64,000 nucleotides of DNA. Origin: Prevotella sp. UBA2456 (GTDB taxonomy: Bacteria; Bacteroidota; Bacteroidia; Bacteroidales; Bacteroidaceae). A program made the translations under genes and the position numbers. The stretch lies in the NCBI GenBank assembly GCA_002342415.1, contig DDPY01000050.1, forward strand, positions 407-64,406, read 5' to 3'. Positions 27,570 to 36,123 of the stretch are shown piece after piece. The notes below the pieces were generated by a model that saw nothing but the letters and a program-made list of their open reading frames with translations, searched no databases and was not told the DNA's origin. Numbering within the stretch: the first letter of the stretch is position 1; the number at the start of each line of letters is the position of its first letter.

Positions 27570-30302
27570 TTATCTTTTCAGTTTAGGCAGTGTGACGGTA
27601 AACTCCGTGTATTGGTCTTTGACAGACTCGACGGTAATGTCGCCGCCGTGGTTTTGTATGATTTCCCGGCTCAGGTAGAGTCCTATGCCCGCAGCCTCCT
27701 GGGTGGTCTTGGTGGTGAAGAAGGGGTCGAAGATCTTTGGGAGAATACTCTCTTCGATTCCGATGCCGTTGTCACGGATCTTGAGGATGTATTGATTGCC
27801 GGTGGCAGTGGCAGTGAACGATATCTCGGGGACGTATGATATACGTTTCGCCTTCTTTACTACGGCATAGACGGCGTTGGCCAGCAGACTCATGATGCCC
27901 TTGCTGAGCATGTTGGGATTGCCATGGAGCGGCATCGCCTTTTCCGGCAGTCGGACAGAGAAGCTGATGTGGTGCTCCTCTATCTCCCCGGCAAAGTAGT
28001 TGTTGAACATTTTCTCATCCTCCTGAAGTACAATCAGGAGGTCCGTCTCTACATAGCCTCCTGTGCGGTCTTTCAGCATCTTTTCCATAGCCTTCAGTAT
28101 GTGGGTGGCGGACTGGCCGTATTGGTCCACATACTGTAGGTTTTCCGTCAGCATGTCAAGCAAGTCGAGCGTGTCATCATAGTCGTCGGTGTTGATACCC
28201 TCTTTGTTGCTGACGATGTTTTCCTTGACATCGTTCAGCAGGTCATTGCTCATCTTCGAGAAGTTGATAATATAGTTCATCGGGTTCAGGATACGGTCAA
28301 TGAGTCCCTCAGTCAGTTTACCCACCGTGGCCATCTTCTCCTGTTTCGCTATCTGGTCTTTCTGTTTCACGATTTCCTGTGTGCGCTCCTCTACAACTCT
28401 TTCAAGTTCCTCCTTATCCGCCTGCAGACGTTTCAGGCGGTAGCGGAAAAGAAGATAGACCATACAGGTAAATAATAGGAAATAGAACAGAACCATATAC
28501 CACCGCATTAGTAGCGGATAGGCTATGCTGAAGCTTACCGTCGCTATTTCCGAGAGTTCACCGCTTGCCTGTTGGGCCTGCACACTCAACGTGTAAGAGC
28601 CGTATGGCATGTTCAGGAATTCTATGTCCTGCTTCTCCGTCCATTCACTCCATTCGTCGCTATTGAGCCTGTGGCGGTATAGGGTCTTGCCCGATAATTG
28701 AGCATAAGAGAGCGCATAGTAGAAATGCAGGTGACGGTTGTCGCTACCTATCTCCTCCAGCTGTTTGGGCATCTCGCCGTAGCCGCCCCAGAGCACACTG
28801 TCACTGCCAAGGACGATGCTCATAAAGCGTACGCGGCTGCCCTCTGTCAACTTTGCCAGCTGTTGCTTCCCGGTGTCTGCCATAGCCACTACCTCGTCGC
28901 CTCCTATCCAATATTGGTCTCCCTGGCGGAACTGGGCTTTCACATCGATGCCGCTCAGCGGTCTGAGCAGAAAGTCTGGCAGCTCCTCTATAGGCTCGCG
29001 AAACTTTCCCAGATCTTTTCCTGATGTCTCGCCGTAAACATTCTGGAACCACAGGTGTCCATGACCGTCACTGCGAATAGCTGTCACCAGTGACAAGTCG
29101 GCAGTCTTCGTCCGTCGGGTGAAGTTTTCTTGGTACAGCCATACAGCATCGGCCTCACCCGCATACACCTTGTCGCCCTCCACCAGCAGTGCTGTCGTGG
29201 CATTCGCTGTGAGCCTGCTGACACTTCTGCCGCGCCCTATACGGTAGATGCCGCTCGATGTTGCGGCAAGCATGTAGTCGCCCTGCAGGCACAGTGTCCA
29301 GCAGATGTTGTTGACGGCCTCTATTCTTTGGCATTTCCGAGAGCGGATGCAGCAGAGCCCATTTGTGCCTCCAACGTAGACATCTCCGTCGAAGGCCATG
29401 ATGGCATAAACCTCACCTGCCAGTCCGTCTTTTGCCAGAATGTAGCTGTAGACCGATGGCATTTCAATAGCGAAGACACCGTGCGAGGTGGCTCCCCATA
29501 GCATGCCGTGACCATCATAGTCCACATACGCCACCAGATCGGAGCAGAGCCCGTCGGCCTCAGTGATGGTGTAGAGTTCACGATCGAGGCTGTCTGTAAT
29601 TATCAGACCGTTATTCCTACGTACTTTGACCCGTAAACCTCCGTCCAATTCCTCTGTCTGGGTGATACCGCCCAAGACCACATCTTTTTCGCCCGCATTA
29701 AGCTTTTCCAATGATATAATGTCCGACTTCATGCCTACGTTCAGGTCTGTGTTGACATGCTTCTTCCGCGTGACGGTAGGCATGCCGTTACTTGATGCGC
29801 CTTTTACTTCGTAGATTTGATTGTCGCTGACCAAGAACTGTAGGGAGCCGTCGCTCTCGAAGATTTCTATGACTTCGCCTTTGAACAGGTTATGCTCTCC
29901 TACCTGTTGCAGCAGCAGTTCTCCATTTTCTTTTCGCCTCAGGCGGGCAAAATAGTTGTAACCACCCACCCAAACCGTATTGTCACTAGCACGATATACC
30001 ACGGTTACACGGTTCATGTCAGATGTCTGAATGATGCGCCAGCGACTGCGGTCATAGTAGAGCAGACCTTCAAAGTTGGCCACAAATATTGTGCCGTCTT
30101 CACCTACCTTTATATCGTAGCACCTATTATGTCCCCCATATTCCGTAGCGGTGTAGTTGCGAATCAAGGGTAGTCCCTGGGCGTGAAGAAAAAGAGGAGA
30201 GAGGAGAGAGGAGAGAGGAGGGAGATTTGCCAGCGCACTGAAGAGCAGCAGCACTGTCAGTGCCGCACGCCTGCTGATTCTCTTGATGACAATATACTCC
30301 AT
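27570..30302 (-). CDS. Propeller sensor with histidine-kinase-like ATPase but no phospho-acceptor histidine
   Basis: 910 residues from the ATG at 30302 (a TTG at 30314 is also in frame). Order: signal peptide; beta-propeller repeats of the two-component-regulator type (about 45-500, e.g. LWFQNVYGE, WGATSHGVF); a Y_Y_Y-like beta domain (about 510-590); a membrane helix (about 595-617); a coiled coil; a degenerate DHp helix; and a HATPase domain with N-box N809, G1 DNGIGI (about 844-849) and G2 GIGLYLS. In the DHp motif, where AHEINNP is usual, the sequence reads IDRILNP, so Asp (about 669) replaces the phospho-acceptor His. ATP binding looks intact. It stands in an operon with PP2C, RsbW-like and STAS proteins. 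Confidence 0.88.
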   Translation of the reverse strand: MEYIVIKRISRRAALTVLLLFSALANLPPLSSLLSPLFLHAQGLPLIRNYTATEYGGHNRCYDIKVGEDGTIFVANFEGLLYYDRSRWRIIQTSDMNRVTVVYRASDNTVWVGGYNYFARLRRKENGELLLQQVGEHNLFKGEVIEIFESDGSLQFLVSDNQIYEVKGASSNGMPTVTRKKHVNTDLNVGMKSDIISLEKLNAGEKDVVLGGITQTEELDGGLRVKVRRNNGLIITDSLDRELYTITEADGLCSDLVAYVDYDGHGMLWGATSHGVFAIEMPSVYSYILAKDGLAGEVYAIMAFDGDVYVGGTNGLCCIRSRKCQRIEAVNNICWTLCLQGDYMLAATSSGIYRIGRGRSVSRLTANATTALLVEGDKVYAGEADAVWLYQENFTRRTKTADLSLVTAIRSDGHGHLWFQNVYGETSGKDLGKFREPIEELPDFLLRPLSGIDVKAQFRQGDQYWIGGDEVVAMADTGKQQLAKLTEGSRVRFMSIVLGSDSVLWGGYGEMPKQLEEIGSDNRHLHFYYALSYAQLSGKTLYRHRLNSDEWSEWTEKQDIEFLNMPYGSYTLSVQAQQASGELSEIATVSFSIAYPLLMRWYMVLFYFLLFTCMVYLLFRYRLKRLQADKEELERVVEERTQEIVKQKDQIAKQEKMATVGKLTEGLIDRILNPMNYIINFSKMSNDLLNDVKENIVSNKEGINTDDYDDTLDLLDMLTENLQYVDQYGQSATHILKAMEKMLKDRTGGYVETDLLIVLQEDEKMFNNYFAGEIEEHHISFSVRLPEKAMPLHGNPNMLSKGIMSLLANAVYAVVKKAKRISYVPEISFTATATGNQYILKIRDNGIGIEESILPKIFDPFFTTKTTQEAAGIGLYLSREIIQNHGGDITVESVKDQYTEFTVTLPKLKR
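30193..30220. repeat. Four perfect 7-bp repeats inside the sensor's signal-peptide codons
   Basis: AGAGGAG occurs four times in a row (plus strand) inside codons 28-37 of the propeller sensor. Seven is not a multiple of three, so gain or loss of one unit would shift the frame. Confidence 0.9.
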
Positions 30303-30316
30303 AGCAGTAGCCAACT

Positions 30317-30337
30317 TTCAATGTTCAATGCTCAATG
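30317..30337. repeat. 7-bp tandem repeat at operon junction
   Basis: TTCAATG, TTCAATG, CTCAATG follow each other across the stop codon of the WD40-like gene and the gap before the sensor gene. Confidence 0.7.
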
Positions 30338-31897
30338 CTTTAACTCCCTATAGGGAATGCCCTTCCCAACGTAGTAGTTCCACTCATCCCTTGTAAAGTT
30401 GCGCTTGACGTTTTGCTTCAGCCGCTGGGCAATGAGAGGCAGGGAGATCAGGTACTGGGAGATGACGCCATTTGATTCCCCCGTCCAGATATAGTCTTCT
30501 TTCTCATCCAGAGTGAAACAGGTAATCCAGCTGCCAGCCTGTAACAGTGTGATGGGCTTCCACTGATTCTCACCAGTCATCCAGAACAGCAACTTGCCGT
30601 CATAGCTGGAGGAGTAGAGCCTGCGACCTATGATTTTCAGCCTCGTCACCTGAGAGAGGTGTCCTACCAGTCTGTGCGTCTGTCTGGCCTTGTCAATGAT
30701 GTAGATGGTACCGTCCATCGTTCCGTATGCTGTCAGGCCCTCTTCCTTATCATAGGTATATGCTGAGATGGTTCCTCTGACTGGTACCTTTTCATCCCGG
30801 ATATCGTCGATACTGTTGACCAGATGCATATGTCCTTTGTTGTCAAATAGTAGTGGCTTGTTGTCACGTCGGCTGACACAGATGACGTTGAAGTCCAACT
30901 GTCTGCTAGCCGTGACTTGGTGCGTAGTCATATCAACCAAGGCCAGATTTCTCTCACCGATCACCAGCAGATGCCGTCCGTCCTGCATATATTCCAATCG
31001 GAAGGGCTTGGTCAGGTTTTCCAGTCGGATTATCTCCGTCCCTTTCGGCGTGACTATCAGCAGGTGTCCTGTATGGCTGAGTGCACAGCCCTTTCCATGT
31101 TTTGATGCTATGACATCCCTGAAACAGTAATTCTTGTTGCTGAATAATGTTTTAGTCGTGAGAAGTCCGTTTCTCATTTCGTGTTGTATGATTTCGCCGT
31201 AGGTGCTAACCGTTAGCAAGCGATTGGTACCCGGGAAGAAATCCATTGCAGAGACACTGCCGTTGTGTATGTTCCAGTTTTTCCGTCCGCCAGCCGACTG
31301 TATCAGTGCCTGGAATACAGCCGATGCATAGAGGTCGCCTCCATAGTCGCGGGTGAACATATATGAGGCGTAGGCCAGCATGTTGCCGATTTCCGTATCG
31401 CCTGTCCTGTAGATGGAGAATGACTGTGAGCCAAGCGTGCGCCCCAGCGAGAGGTAGTTCAGCGTGTCGGCCACGTGCTTGGCATGTACGGCCTGCCGCC
31501 GCTGCTCGTTGGCCTCCTCTCGCTGGCGTTCGGCCATCTGGTATGAGTTGTAGGCCTCCCGTGCCGACTGCTCGGCAGCCGCCTGAGCCCTGAGCGCGTT
31601 ATGGCGTTCGGCCTCAGAGCGCTGCGAGGCAGCTTGTGCTATTTCCGACTGGCGGATGGCTTCCCGGCTGCGTTCTTCTGACAAGGCTTGCTGGCCGTTA
31701 GCTATCTCCTCCAGCTGCTTGCTGACCTTTCGGTCCATGGCCGACCGTCGTTCTTTCACCTGCAGCTGTCCGATTATACTTTCCAGTTTCCTGATCCTTT
31801 CACCATCGCTGTGATGCATATAAACCCCTGCCGCTATCGATGATACCAGCAGGATGCCCATGCAACCAATGATGATGTTCTTTCGCTCGTCTCTCAC
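30332..31897 (-). CDS. Membrane-anchored coiled-coil/WD40-like propeller protein
   Basis: 521 residues. An N-terminal signal anchor (about 8-26, after a basic stretch) is followed by a long Arg/Glu/Ala-rich coiled coil (about 35-145) and a C-terminal WD40-like propeller (about 195-480) made of repeats such as GSVSAMDFFPGTNRLLTVS and GHLSQVTRLKIIGRRLYSS. The start is GTG at 31897, since an in-frame stop lies just upstream; ATG at 31861 is the alternative. Large WD40 proteins with this tail (TRDEWNYYVGKGIPYR) are common in Bacteroidota next to signalling genes. It lies 17 nt after the PP2C gene and probably acts as a scaffold or sensor for the cascade. Confidence 0.82.
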   Translation of the reverse strand: MRDERKNIIIGCMGILLVSSIAAGVYMHHSDGERIRKLESIIGQLQVKERRSAMDRKVSKQLEEIANGQQALSEERSREAIRQSEIAQAASQRSEAERHNALRAQAAAEQSAREAYNSYQMAERQREEANEQRRQAVHAKHVADTLNYLSLGRTLGSQSFSIYRTGDTEIGNMLAYASYMFTRDYGGDLYASAVFQALIQSAGGRKNWNIHNGSVSAMDFFPGTNRLLTVSTYGEIIQHEMRNGLLTTKTLFSNKNYCFRDVIASKHGKGCALSHTGHLLIVTPKGTEIIRLENLTKPFRLEYMQDGRHLLVIGERNLALVDMTTHQVTASRQLDFNVICVSRRDNKPLLFDNKGHMHLVNSIDDIRDEKVPVRGTISAYTYDKEEGLTAYGTMDGTIYIIDKARQTHRLVGHLSQVTRLKIIGRRLYSSSYDGKLLFWMTGENQWKPITLLQAGSWITCFTLDEKEDYIWTGESNGVISQYLISLPLIAQRLKQNVKRNFTRDEWNYYVGKGIPYRELKH

Positions 31898-31914
31898 CTC
31901 TCACTTCTTACCTC

Positions 31915-33078
31915 TCATTTCCGTTTCACCACCAGCATCGTGATGTCATCACTCTGCTCGGCACCTCTGACAAAATCAGCAATGCCTCGATTCACAGCCT
32001 CTATCACCTCCTGACAGTTGCGGTCTTTACTACCGGTAAGGATGTCGTTCAGGCGTTCATCGCCTAATTCCTCCCTGTCAGGGTTCTTGGCTTCGTTGAC
32101 ACCATCGGTGTACATAAACAGCGTATCACCATGATTCAACTGTATACAGTCTTCCTTATACAGCGCATCTCCGAAGAGCCCTAATGGAGGGCAATTCGTG
32201 GGAGGCACTTGCTCTGTCGAACCGTCGCTTCTGACCAGACGCGGGTACGTATGACCGGCATTGGAATAGCTCAACAGGCCGGTGTTCATGTCATAAATAG
32301 CATAGAATACGGTGACAAACATCGCGTCCACCGAGTAGGCACTGAGCAGATTGTTCGATTCTTGCATACATTCGGCGGCACTGGCATCAACAGTCCCCTT
32401 CGACCGTATAATCGTTTGGCTGACAGCCATGAAGAGTGCGGCGGGAATGCCCTTCCCGCATACGTCGGCTATCACCAGGGCAATACGGTCCTTGTCCAGA
32501 CGGAAGAAATCGTAGAAGTCGCCGCCGATATTCCTGGCGGCATTCATTGAGGCAGCGATGTCTATCTTGTCACACGCCTCGGGGAAGGGAGGAAACGTCT
32601 GGGGAAGGATGTATTGCTGCAGGTCGCGGGCCACAGCCAGGTCGCTCTTCAGCGTCTCCAGCTGGTTATGCTCCTGCTCTGACTTGTGTACATATTCAAT
32701 CTGGTCTATCGCTTTCTCGATGGTCAGACCCAGATCTTCCATGTCGATGGGTTTCGTGGCAAAGTCGAAGGCACCGTTGTTCATGGCTTGACGGATGTTC
32801 TCCATATCGCCGTAGGCACTTACCATGATGACCCGTTGGGCAGGGTTTCCCATCTCGTGAATCCTGGACAGCAGTGTCAGACCGTCCATCTCCGGCATGT
32901 TGATGTCGGAGAGGATAATCTCTATATCAGGATGCTGAGTCAACAGTTCAAGTGCTTCCTTACCGTTCTGGGCAAACAAGAATTCGTATTCTCCGCTGCG
33001 GATCTTCCGTCGGAAATACTGTTTTATTAGCGTCTGCAGGGGCAGTTCGTCGTCAACACTTAGTATCTTTACAGCCAT
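31915..33078 (-). CDS. Receiver domain-PP2C (SpoIIE-type) phosphatase
   Basis: 387 residues. The N-terminal receiver domain has D9, D10, the phosphorylation site D58 (LSDINMPEMDG) and K109. After a helical linker (about 120-155) comes a PPM/SpoIIE phosphatase with metal-binding acids in GGDFYD (D187, D190), ADVCGKG (D205), YTDGVNEA and SDDITML. The expected job is to dephosphorylate a Ser/Thr-phosphorylated STAS antagonist, switched by phosphorylation of the receiver. Its first 10 nt overlap the end of the RsbW-like gene. The proteins it needs, a STAS partner and an RsbW-like ATPase, are encoded immediately upstream, so the switch is self-contained. Confidence 0.93.
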   Translation of the reverse strand: MAVKILSVDDELPLQTLIKQYFRRKIRSGEYEFLFAQNGKEALELLTQHPDIEIILSDINMPEMDGLTLLSRIHEMGNPAQRVIMVSAYGDMENIRQAMNNGAFDFATKPIDMEDLGLTIEKAIDQIEYVHKSEQEHNQLETLKSDLAVARDLQQYILPQTFPPFPEACDKIDIAASMNAARNIGGDFYDFFRLDKDRIALVIADVCGKGIPAALFMAVSQTIIRSKGTVDASAAECMQESNNLLSAYSVDAMFVTVFYAIYDMNTGLLSYSNAGHTYPRLVRSDGSTEQVPPTNCPPLGLFGDALYKEDCIQLNHGDTLFMYTDGVNEAKNPDREELGDERLNDILTGSKDRNCQEVIEAVNRGIADFVRGAEQSDDITMLVVKRK

Positions 33079-33470
33079 TTCTTAATCGTCAAAATGTTCT
33101 CGTTGTTGGTGCGATCATAGCTCACAGAATCCATCTTCTTGAGCATAATGAATATGCCTAACCCGCCTATTTGGCGCTCTTCCAGAGGCTTGGTCATGTC
33201 TGGCGTCTCGGCTTCGAGGGGGTTGAAGGCTACACCTCCGTCCTTCAGGCGGATTATGATGGCATGCTCGTCCTTCTCGATTTCCACTTCCAGATAACCA
33301 TCGCTACGGTCCGGGTAAGCGTAGTCCACTACGTTCGCTACCAGTTCCTCACAGGCCATGCGCACGTCGCTGAACGCCTCTTTACACGATGTCACCTCCG
33401 GGGTGTGGAGGATGGTGTCGAGAATATCCAGGGCTTTGCCGGCAATAGGCTGGAAATGCAGTTTCCTCAT
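33069..33470 (-). CDS. RsbW/SpoIIAB-like anti-sigma-type ATPase
   Basis: 133 residues from the ATG at 33470 (a TTG at 33476 is in frame). HATPase_c_2 fold: N-box ACEELVANVVDYAYPD, G1 box LKDGGVAFNP, G2 box GGLGIFI. Proteins of this type phosphorylate a STAS antagonist on serine and sequester a target such as a sigma factor. It starts 10 nt after the STAS gene and overlaps the phosphatase gene. Bacteroidota lack a sigma-B regulon of the Bacillus kind, so its final target is unknown. Confidence 0.9.
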   Translation of the reverse strand: MRKLHFQPIAGKALDILDTILHTPEVTSCKEAFSDVRMACEELVANVVDYAYPDRSDGYLEVEIEKDEHAIIIRLKDGGVAFNPLEAETPDMTKPLEERQIGGLGIFIMLKKMDSVSYDRTNNENILTIKKWL

Positions 33471-33480
33471 GAGCAATGGG

Positions 33481-33792
33481 TTATTTGTTCACAAAAGTGA
33501 TGTAGTCTTCTATGCTCACCATTTTGAACACGTCGCGGATGTTTTGGGCGCAGTTGACGAACTCTATGTCAGGGTTGCCAACCAGTTTCCGCTTAGCATA
33601 GATAATGGTACGGATGCCGCTACTTGCAATGTAACTCAGCTTTGTTGCATCAAACACCACTTTTTCCACACCCGTATCACAGTAGTTGTCAATCTCTTCC
33701 ATCAACACTGCTGCATTAGCCGTAGCCAGTTCTTCACCAAGCTCGATTGTCAGAACCGAGCCTTCCTGTGTTAGCTTAAATTGATTCTCCAT
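33481..33792 (-). CDS. STAS-domain anti-anti-sigma-type protein
   Basis: 103 residues, one complete STAS domain. The phosphorylation loop reads YIASSGIRTII, with S57 at the position of the phosphoserine in SpoIIAA (DSSG there, ASSG here). It should bind the RsbW-like ATPase when unphosphorylated. It is the first gene of a six-gene unit whose -7 box (33882-33889) lies about 90 nt upstream. The leading position fits the need for enough antagonist over its kinase. Confidence 0.93.
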   Translation of the reverse strand: MENQFKLTQEGSVLTIELGEELATANAAVLMEEIDNYCDTGVEKVVFDATKLSYIASSGIRTIIYAKRKLVGNPDIEFVNCAQNIRDVFKMVSIEDYITFVNK

Positions 33793-34025
33793 ATTTTATA
33801 TTGACTTAATATTTGTACCTTTTCCGAGGTGAAAGGACCCGCCTCAACAAGCATTCTCACCGATGAACTATAGTCACGTGCAAAGATACAAATTTCTGGA
33901 AATAAAAATGCATTTTTAAGCAAAAAATTTATATACTCTTCTAACTTCTGGGGGATGATCGAAGAAAAACACATATTTACTTAAGTTTCCGCGCATGTTA
34001 AACCGCACATTGTTTTGTGTATTCG

Positions 34026-34058
34026 CGGTGTAGCTTCGGTGCAGCTTCGGTGTACCCT
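34026..34058. repeat. 11-bp tandem repeat, three units
   Basis: GGTGTAGCTTC, GGTGCAGCTTC, GGTGTACCCTC: three consecutive 11-bp units downstream of the dGTPase gene. Confidence 0.8.
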
Positions 34059-34113
34059 CTGCTATTATCCGTTCTATATCCGCTTGTTGTCCGTTTCTTC
34101 TCCGATATATAAT

Positions 34114-34157
34114 CGGACAACAATGGGACAACAATGGGACAACGATGGGACAACAAT
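34114..34157. repeat. 11-bp tandem repeat, four units
   Basis: CGGACAACAAT, GGGACAACAAT, GGGACAACGAT, GGGACAACAAT follow without gaps, ending 25 nt before the dGTPase stop codon. The period is one turn of B-DNA. Confidence 0.88.
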
Positions 34158-34181
34158 AGGAGTTGTATCGAGGCTAACCTG

Positions 34182-35519
34182 TCAGACGATGGGGAGAGAG
34201 ATGCCGTTGATCTTCTGGTAGACATCGAGGGCATAGACATCGGTCATGCCCGAGATATAGTCGATGACAGCCATGAGCCGCGTCTCCAGGTCATCGGCTT
34301 CGATGTCATACTGCGACGACACCCGGCTGATGAGCTGTTGGGAATAGTAGCGCTGAGGATTCATCACGGCTTCGGTCATCTTGTCCATCAGGGTGGCCAT
34401 TATCTGGTAACCGGACAATTCCACATCAAGCACGGGGCGGCTCTTGTAGATGCGCTCGACAGAGAGCTTTGCACATCGCTTGTAGGCCTCCAGCTGTCTG
34501 GGACTGATATGGTCGATGAGTCCTCCCTCAAACTTTCCGGCGAGGATGTCGTCTTCATGCGATACGAAGGCAGTGACACACTCGTTTTCGAGTTTGCCAA
34601 TGACGCAGGCTCGCAGATAGACTATCTTCTCGTTCTCATCGGTCAACTGCTCGTCGATGATGCGCTGCAGGATATGCCGTTGGGTCTGCTCGTCGAAGAA
34701 ATCGAGAAAGAGCTTCGACACGGTGTCGTAGGAGAGAATCTTGAGCTTGTGGGCATCTTCGAGGTCCATAATCTCGTAACAGATATCGTCGGCAGCCTCT
34801 ACGAGGTAAACCAGCGGATGACGGGCATATCGGAGCGGTTCCCCGGGTTTGGATTTGCAAATAATGCCCATTTCATCGGCCAACCGCTGATAGGTCTGCT
34901 GCTCGCTGATAAAGAAACCGAACTTGCCCTTCTTGCTGGGTGCCAGCGAGGAGTAGGGATATTTCACGATGCTGGCAATGGTGGAGTAGGTCATCACGAA
35001 TCCGCCGGGGCGGCGGCCCTTGAACTGATGGGTGAGCAGCCGGAAGGCGTTGGCATTACCTTCAAAGTGAGTGATGTCGGCCCAGAACTCCGGCGTGACC
35101 AACTGCTTCAACGGTCGTCCGTTGCCCTCGGTGAAGAAGGTCTGGATGGCTTTTTCTCCTGAGTGTCCGAAGGGAGGGTTCCCCAAGTCGTGAGCCAGAC
35201 AGGCTGTGGCCACAATCTGGCCAATCTCTTCGAACAGCGTACCAGCCAGTTCGGGCCGCTTCTCCTTGATGCGTACCGACACGTCGTTGCCTAAGGACAT
35301 GCCCACCGAGGCCACCTCGAGCGAGTGCGTCAGCCGGTTGTGCACAAAGACGCTGCCCGGCAGGGGGAACACCTGGGTCTTGTTCTGCAGCCGGCGAAAC
35401 GGCGCCGAGAAGATGAGTCGGTCGTAGTCGCGCTTGAACTCTGTGCGGTCATCATGCCGTTCGATGTGGCGATGCTCCTGGCCCAGTCGCATATTTGATA
35501 TGAGTTTCTGCCATTCCAT
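34182..35519 (-). CDS. dgt: Deoxyguanosinetriphosphate triphosphohydrolase (HD domain)
   Basis: 445 residues from the ATG at 35519 (MEWQKLISNMRLGQ). The frame continues upstream but contains the TACCTTTG promoter box. The HD-superfamily metal site is visible as NRLTHSLEVASVG and ACLAHDLGNPPFGHSGE, with later conserved FEGNANAFRLLT. The enzyme splits dGTP (or other dNTPs) to the nucleoside and tripolyphosphate. It is divergent from dut, another dNTP-pool enzyme, across a 166-bp region with two outward-facing -7 boxes, so shared nucleotide-pool control is plausible. Confidence 0.93.
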   Translation of the reverse strand: MEWQKLISNMRLGQEHRHIERHDDRTEFKRDYDRLIFSAPFRRLQNKTQVFPLPGSVFVHNRLTHSLEVASVGMSLGNDVSVRIKEKRPELAGTLFEEIGQIVATACLAHDLGNPPFGHSGEKAIQTFFTEGNGRPLKQLVTPEFWADITHFEGNANAFRLLTHQFKGRRPGGFVMTYSTIASIVKYPYSSLAPSKKGKFGFFISEQQTYQRLADEMGIICKSKPGEPLRYARHPLVYLVEAADDICYEIMDLEDAHKLKILSYDTVSKLFLDFFDEQTQRHILQRIIDEQLTDENEKIVYLRACVIGKLENECVTAFVSHEDDILAGKFEGGLIDHISPRQLEAYKRCAKLSVERIYKSRPVLDVELSGYQIMATLMDKMTEAVMNPQRYYSQQLISRVSSQYDIEADDLETRLMAVIDYISGMTDVYALDVYQKINGISLPIV

Positions 35520-35544
35520 TGTCTTTCGGGTCTTATTTTGTGTG

Positions 35545-35552
35545 CAAAGGTA
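35545..35552 (-). promoter_or_regulatory. -7 box of dgt
   Basis: TACCTTTG on the minus strand, 25 nt before the ATG at 35519. Confidence 0.65.
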
Positions 35553-35646
35553 CAATAAATAATCCGAACAGGCTTGAAAATGTGCCAAGAATTAAAGAAA
35601 TAATACTTTTTAAGGCAAAAATGATGGCTGTTTCAAAAGAAATAAC

Positions 35647-35654
35647 TACCTTTG
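35647..35654 (+). promoter_or_regulatory. -7 box of the dut operon
   Basis: TACCTTTG followed by CAC, 31 nt before the dut ATG. Confidence 0.65.
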
Positions 35655-35685
35655 CACATTATAAAATAAAGAAACGTTTCTAAAG

Positions 35686-36123
35686 ATGATAAAAATCAAG
35701 GTAGTAAACCGTGGGCACCAACCGTTGCCTGCCTATGCCACACCCCAGAGCGCAGGAATGGATCTGAGGGCCAATCTGGACGAGCCCGTCACCCTGCACC
35801 CTATGGAACGCAGGCTTATTCCAACCGGTCTGCACATTGCCTTGCCCGAAGGTTTTGAGGCACAGGTGAGACCGCGTAGCGGGCTGGCGCTGAAGCACGG
35901 GCTGACGGTACTGAACTCGCCCGGCACCATCGATGCCGACTATCGCGGTGAAATCGGGGTGGTGCTCATTAACCTGTCGCAGCAAGACTTTGTGGTCAAC
36001 GACGGTGAGCGCATAGCCCAGATGGTGATAGCCCGTCACGAGCAGGGTGATTTTGTGGTGGTGGACGAACTGGATGCCACCGAGCGTGGTGAAGGTGGTT
36101 ACGGACATACAGGGGTAAAGTGA
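35686..36123 (+). CDS. dut: dUTP diphosphatase
   Basis: 145 residues, the trimeric dUTPase family. All five motifs are present: SAGMDLRA (1), [11 protein letters not shown] (2), [11 protein letters not shown] (3, with the catalytic Asp and the uracil-binding region), GERIAQMV (4) and the C-terminal [10 protein letters not shown] (5). It keeps uracil out of DNA by splitting dUTP to dUMP. Its stop overlaps the GTG start of the TPR gene by 4 nt (GTGA), opening a four-gene operon dut-TPR-DUF4292-EnvC that is conserved in Bacteroidota. Confidence 0.97.
   Translation: MIKIKVVNRGHQPLPAYATPQSAGMDLRANLDEPVTLHPMERRLIPTGLHIALPEGFEAQVRPRSGLALKHGLTVLNSPGTIDADYRGEIGVVLINLSQQDFVVNDGERIAQMVIARHEQGDFVVVDELDATERGEGGYGHTGVK

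Larger units (their letters stand above)
33793..34181. other. Gene-less stretch: leader of the STAS operon and two 11-bp repeat arrays
   Basis: No convincing gene. It holds a TATCTTTG -7 box on the minus strand (33889-33882) for the STAS operon. It also holds two different 11-bp tandem arrays (34026-34058 and 34114-34157). An inverted repeat TTGTTGTCCG (34084-34093)/CGGACAACAA (34114-34123) encloses TCCGAT/ATCGGA and could end the dGTPase transcript. Confidence 0.6.

Noticed and set aside
34026..34157. CRISPR array considered for the tandem repeats
   Set aside because: Units are 11 bp without spacers and no cas gene is nearby.
34134..35162. 342-codon plus-strand frame over the dGTPase gene
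   Set aside because: Starts within the 11-bp repeat array and runs antisense to dgt; composition is that of a shadow frame.
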